Source: Paraburkholderia tagetis | GTDB taxonomy: Bacteria > Pseudomonadota > Gammaproteobacteria > Burkholderiales > Burkholderiaceae | DNA: 32,234 bases | Reading direction: 5' to 3' | Assembly (NCBI RefSeq): GCF_022213065.1 | Contig: NZ_JAKLJA010000063.1 | Location: 1 to 32,234 of the forward strand | Part shown: piece after piece, positions 30,566-32,234 of the stretch | Position numbering within the stretch: the stretch's first letter is position 1 | Layout: every line of letters begins with the position of its first letter | The notes under the pieces: model-generated | Told to the model about the DNA's origin: nothing | Database searches by the model: none | The model's input: the letters and a program-made list of their open reading frames with translations, nothing else | Position numbers and translations under genes: made by a program

Positions 30566-30886
30566 TTACTGAGCCGTTTCGGTCCAGACGACGTGTGCCT
30601 TGATGCAGCCGGTCGCCTCGTCAACCCATCCGTACTTCTTCGCGCCCGCAATCATGTTCGACACGCCGTCTTGCCATTCCGGCGCCTCGCTTCGGCCCGG
30701 CGCCGTACGCAACCACGTTTCTTTCACCCACATGGTTTCAGCGTCGGTCATGTCCCCCACGGAAGAGATGGCGTCCCGGACACGGGGCTGGTCACTGGGA
30801 TTGCCTTCGACGTTGACGCTGAATCGCTTGAAGTCCTCGGGGAACTCCAACGTCGCTGACAAATTGTTCGAAATTTTCACTTGCAT
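30566..30886 (-). CDS. uncharacterised 106-residue protein of the transporter cluster
   Basis: I do not recognise a family. The N-terminus MQVKISNNLSATLEFPEDF suggests a beta-strand pair, followed by VGDMTDAETMWVKETWLR, MIAGAKKYGWVDEATG and KAHVVWTE. It is acidic, soluble, has no signal peptide and no cysteine pair. ATG 30886 has a strong GAGGAG eight bases upstream. It is 87 bases after the transporter stop and 26 before the GlcG-like gene, so it belongs to the same transcription unit. It could be a small enzyme or accessory subunit of the pathway served by the transporter. Confidence 0.75.
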   Translation of the reverse strand: MQVKISNNLSATLEFPEDFKRFSVNVEGNPSDQPRVRDAISSVGDMTDAETMWVKETWLRTAPGRSEAPEWQDGVSNMIAGAKKYGWVDEATGCIKAHVVWTETAQ

Positions 30887-30973
30887 GATTTAACTCCTCA
30901 GATATGGCAGTAGCCGGCGACGAGGGGTAGACCTGACTGAAACGTCACATACAGCCCATAGCCCATAACTCGC

Positions 30974-32185
30974 TCACTCATGCCGGTCCATCGCTGAGGA
31001 TTTCAGCGTGTCGCGCATGAAAATGTAGACAATCAGCGAGATGGCAATGCAGCCGGTCAGGTAGTAGTAGAACCATCCTTCATGCCCAATCGACTTGAGC
31101 CATAACGCGAGCATTTCGGATGTGCCGCCAAAGATTGACACCGTGAGCGCGTAAGGCAGCCCAACGCCAGTAGCCCGGACATTCGTCGGGAATAGCTCCG
31201 CCTTCACCACACCGCTGATTGACGTGTAGGCCGACACGATGAGCCACGCAGCAGCGATAAGCAGGAAAGCCTGGAGCGGTCCCGTGGCGGTCTGCAGTTT
31301 CGTCATCAAGGGAACAGTGAACAACGTTCCCGCAACGCCGAAGCCGATAAGCAGGCGCTTGCGTCCGACGAGGTCGGACAACCAACCATAGAACGGCTGG
31401 AGCAGCATGGCGACCAAGAGACTGCCCGCCGTAACCATCGTCGTTTGGTCATCAGTCAGCTTGACCGATAGCTTCAAGAACTTCTGCATGTAGACGGTGT
31501 ACGTGTAAAACGCCGCCGTTCCGCCGATGGTGATACCGACAACCAGGAAGACTTCACGTGGATATTTGAATATCGCCCCCAATGAGCTTCGCGAGCGCCC
31601 AGCAAGGCTCTTCTTTCGGTAGGCATCCGTTTCATGCATGCTCTTGCGCATGACCGCGGCGAATACGGCGAGCGCTGCGCCAATGAAGAACGGGATGCGC
31701 CAGCCCCAGGTCCTCAATTCTTCCGCGCTCAGTATCCATTTCTGCAGGAGCAACAACACCACGATGGCGCTCAGCTGACCGCCGATGAGGGTGACGTACT
31801 GGAAGCTGGCGTAGAAGCCACGATGTTTATCGTGAGCGATTTCCGAGAGGTAAGTCGCGCTCGTTCCATACTCACCACCGAGGCTGAGCCCTTGAATGAT
31901 GCGTGCGAAACCGAGCAATATCGGGGCAGCGATGCCAATAGAAGCATAGGTCGGTGTCACCGCGATAATCAGCGACCCGCCGCACATCATGAGCACCGAC
32001 ACCGTAAGGGCTTTGCGTCGACCGTAGGAATCGGCGAAATGGCCGAACAGCCACCCGCCGATGGGGCGCATGATGAAGCCAGCGGCAAACAACAATGCCG
32101 CGTTGAGTTGCTGCGGGCAATGTCCCATTGGCAGTTGAAGGTTGGGACGGCGGGTGCGGCATAGGTTAGGCGACCTTTCGATCAT
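30974..32185 (-). CDS. MHS-family (metabolite:H+ symporter) MFS transporter, N-terminally defective
   Basis: 403 residues from ATG 32185. The MHS type is clear: LLFAAGFIMRPIGGWLFGHFADSYGRRKAL, RIIQGLSLGGEYGTSATYLSE, and WGWRIPFFIGAALAVFA. This family imports carboxylates such as 2-oxoglutarate, shikimate or aromatic acids with protons. Normal members start with GN(x)EWYDF... forming helix 1; here that helix is absent, and the chain goes directly from MIERSPNLCRTRRPNLQLPMG to CPQQLNAALLF. In another frame, ATG 32162 preceded by GAAAGG reads MPHPPSQPSTANGTLPA, like a native N-terminus. A deletion with frame change that removed helix 1 is the simplest reading. The rest of the gene is open to the C-terminus. 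Probably non-functional or altered. Confidence 0.75.
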   Translation of the reverse strand: MIERSPNLCRTRRPNLQLPMGHCPQQLNAALLFAAGFIMRPIGGWLFGHFADSYGRRKALTVSVLMMCGGSLIIAVTPTYASIGIAAPILLGFARIIQGLSLGGEYGTSATYLSEIAHDKHRGFYASFQYVTLIGGQLSAIVVLLLLQKWILSAEELRTWGWRIPFFIGAALAVFAAVMRKSMHETDAYRKKSLAGRSRSSLGAIFKYPREVFLVVGITIGGTAAFYTYTVYMQKFLKLSVKLTDDQTTMVTAGSLLVAMLLQPFYGWLSDLVGRKRLLIGFGVAGTLFTVPLMTKLQTATGPLQAFLLIAAAWLIVSAYTSISGVVKAELFPTNVRATGVGLPYALTVSIFGGTSEMLALWLKSIGHEGWFYYYLTGCIAISLIVYIFMRDTLKSSAMDRHE

Positions 32186-32234
32186 GGTCAATGTTCGTTG
32201 TTGAGGGCGGACGCTTCAGCGCCGCTGCGAGTAC

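Overview
The window looks like a chromosomal segment of a Burkholderiaceae bacterium (Burkholderia/Paraburkholderia type). Evidence is the high G+C coding style, the gene order (split phenylacetate cluster; rpe-gph-trpEGDC; dsbC next to a UbiH-like hydroxylase), a Burkholderia-type porin and a BPSL0761-like small protein. This is inferred from protein recognition only; no database search was possible.

Positions 1-7067 hold a phenylacetate (PAA) degradation cluster. A paaF-like enoyl-CoA hydratase on the minus strand faces paaN-paaJ-paaG-paaI-paaK on the plus strand, with two overlapping palindromes in the shared promoter region. The cluster supplies CoA activation of phenylacetate, isomerisation of the ring epoxide, aldehyde oxidation, beta-oxidation and thiolysis, plus a rescue thioesterase. 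paaABCDE (ring epoxidation) and paaH are not in the window. A bidirectional terminator separates paaK from mltA.

Positions 7068-17115 are core genes: mltA, a candidate 45-residue membrane protein, apaG, rpe-gph, trpE-trpG-trpD-trpC, a CYTH phosphatase and ung. A 24-codon leader peptide with three Trp codons lies between gph and trpE, followed by a hairpin and a T-run. This is a classical transcription attenuator for the trp operon. Ung carries a long N-terminal tail with two beta-clamp-binding-like motifs.

Positions 17116-24974 hold azoR, an M61 peptidase, dsbC and a UbiH-family monooxygenase on the minus strand, then hmp (flavohaemoglobin) and ychF on the plus strand.

From about 24975 the character changes to accessory DNA: shorter genes, many A/T-rich codons, relics and duplications. 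It opens with a palindrome-rich tract that includes a 75-bp cloverleaf-like element. Next come an XRE regulator with its own operator-like palindrome, a zinc-ribbon protein, a BPSL0761-like protein, and a small coiled-coil gene overlapping a CX5R (tyrosine/dual-specificity-phosphatase-like) gene. A broken second copy of the phosphatase and a 35-bp copy of the coiled-coil gene flank that pair. The right end is a minus-strand uptake/catabolic cluster: an MHS-type transporter that lacks its first membrane helix, an unknown 106-residue protein, a GlcG/HbpS-family protein, a solute-binding-fold protein without a signal peptide, and a porin.

The most noteworthy signals are the trp attenuator, the phosphatase/coiled-coil module with relics, the signal-less solute-binding-fold protein coupled to GlcG, the cloverleaf element, and the clamp-binding tail on Ung.
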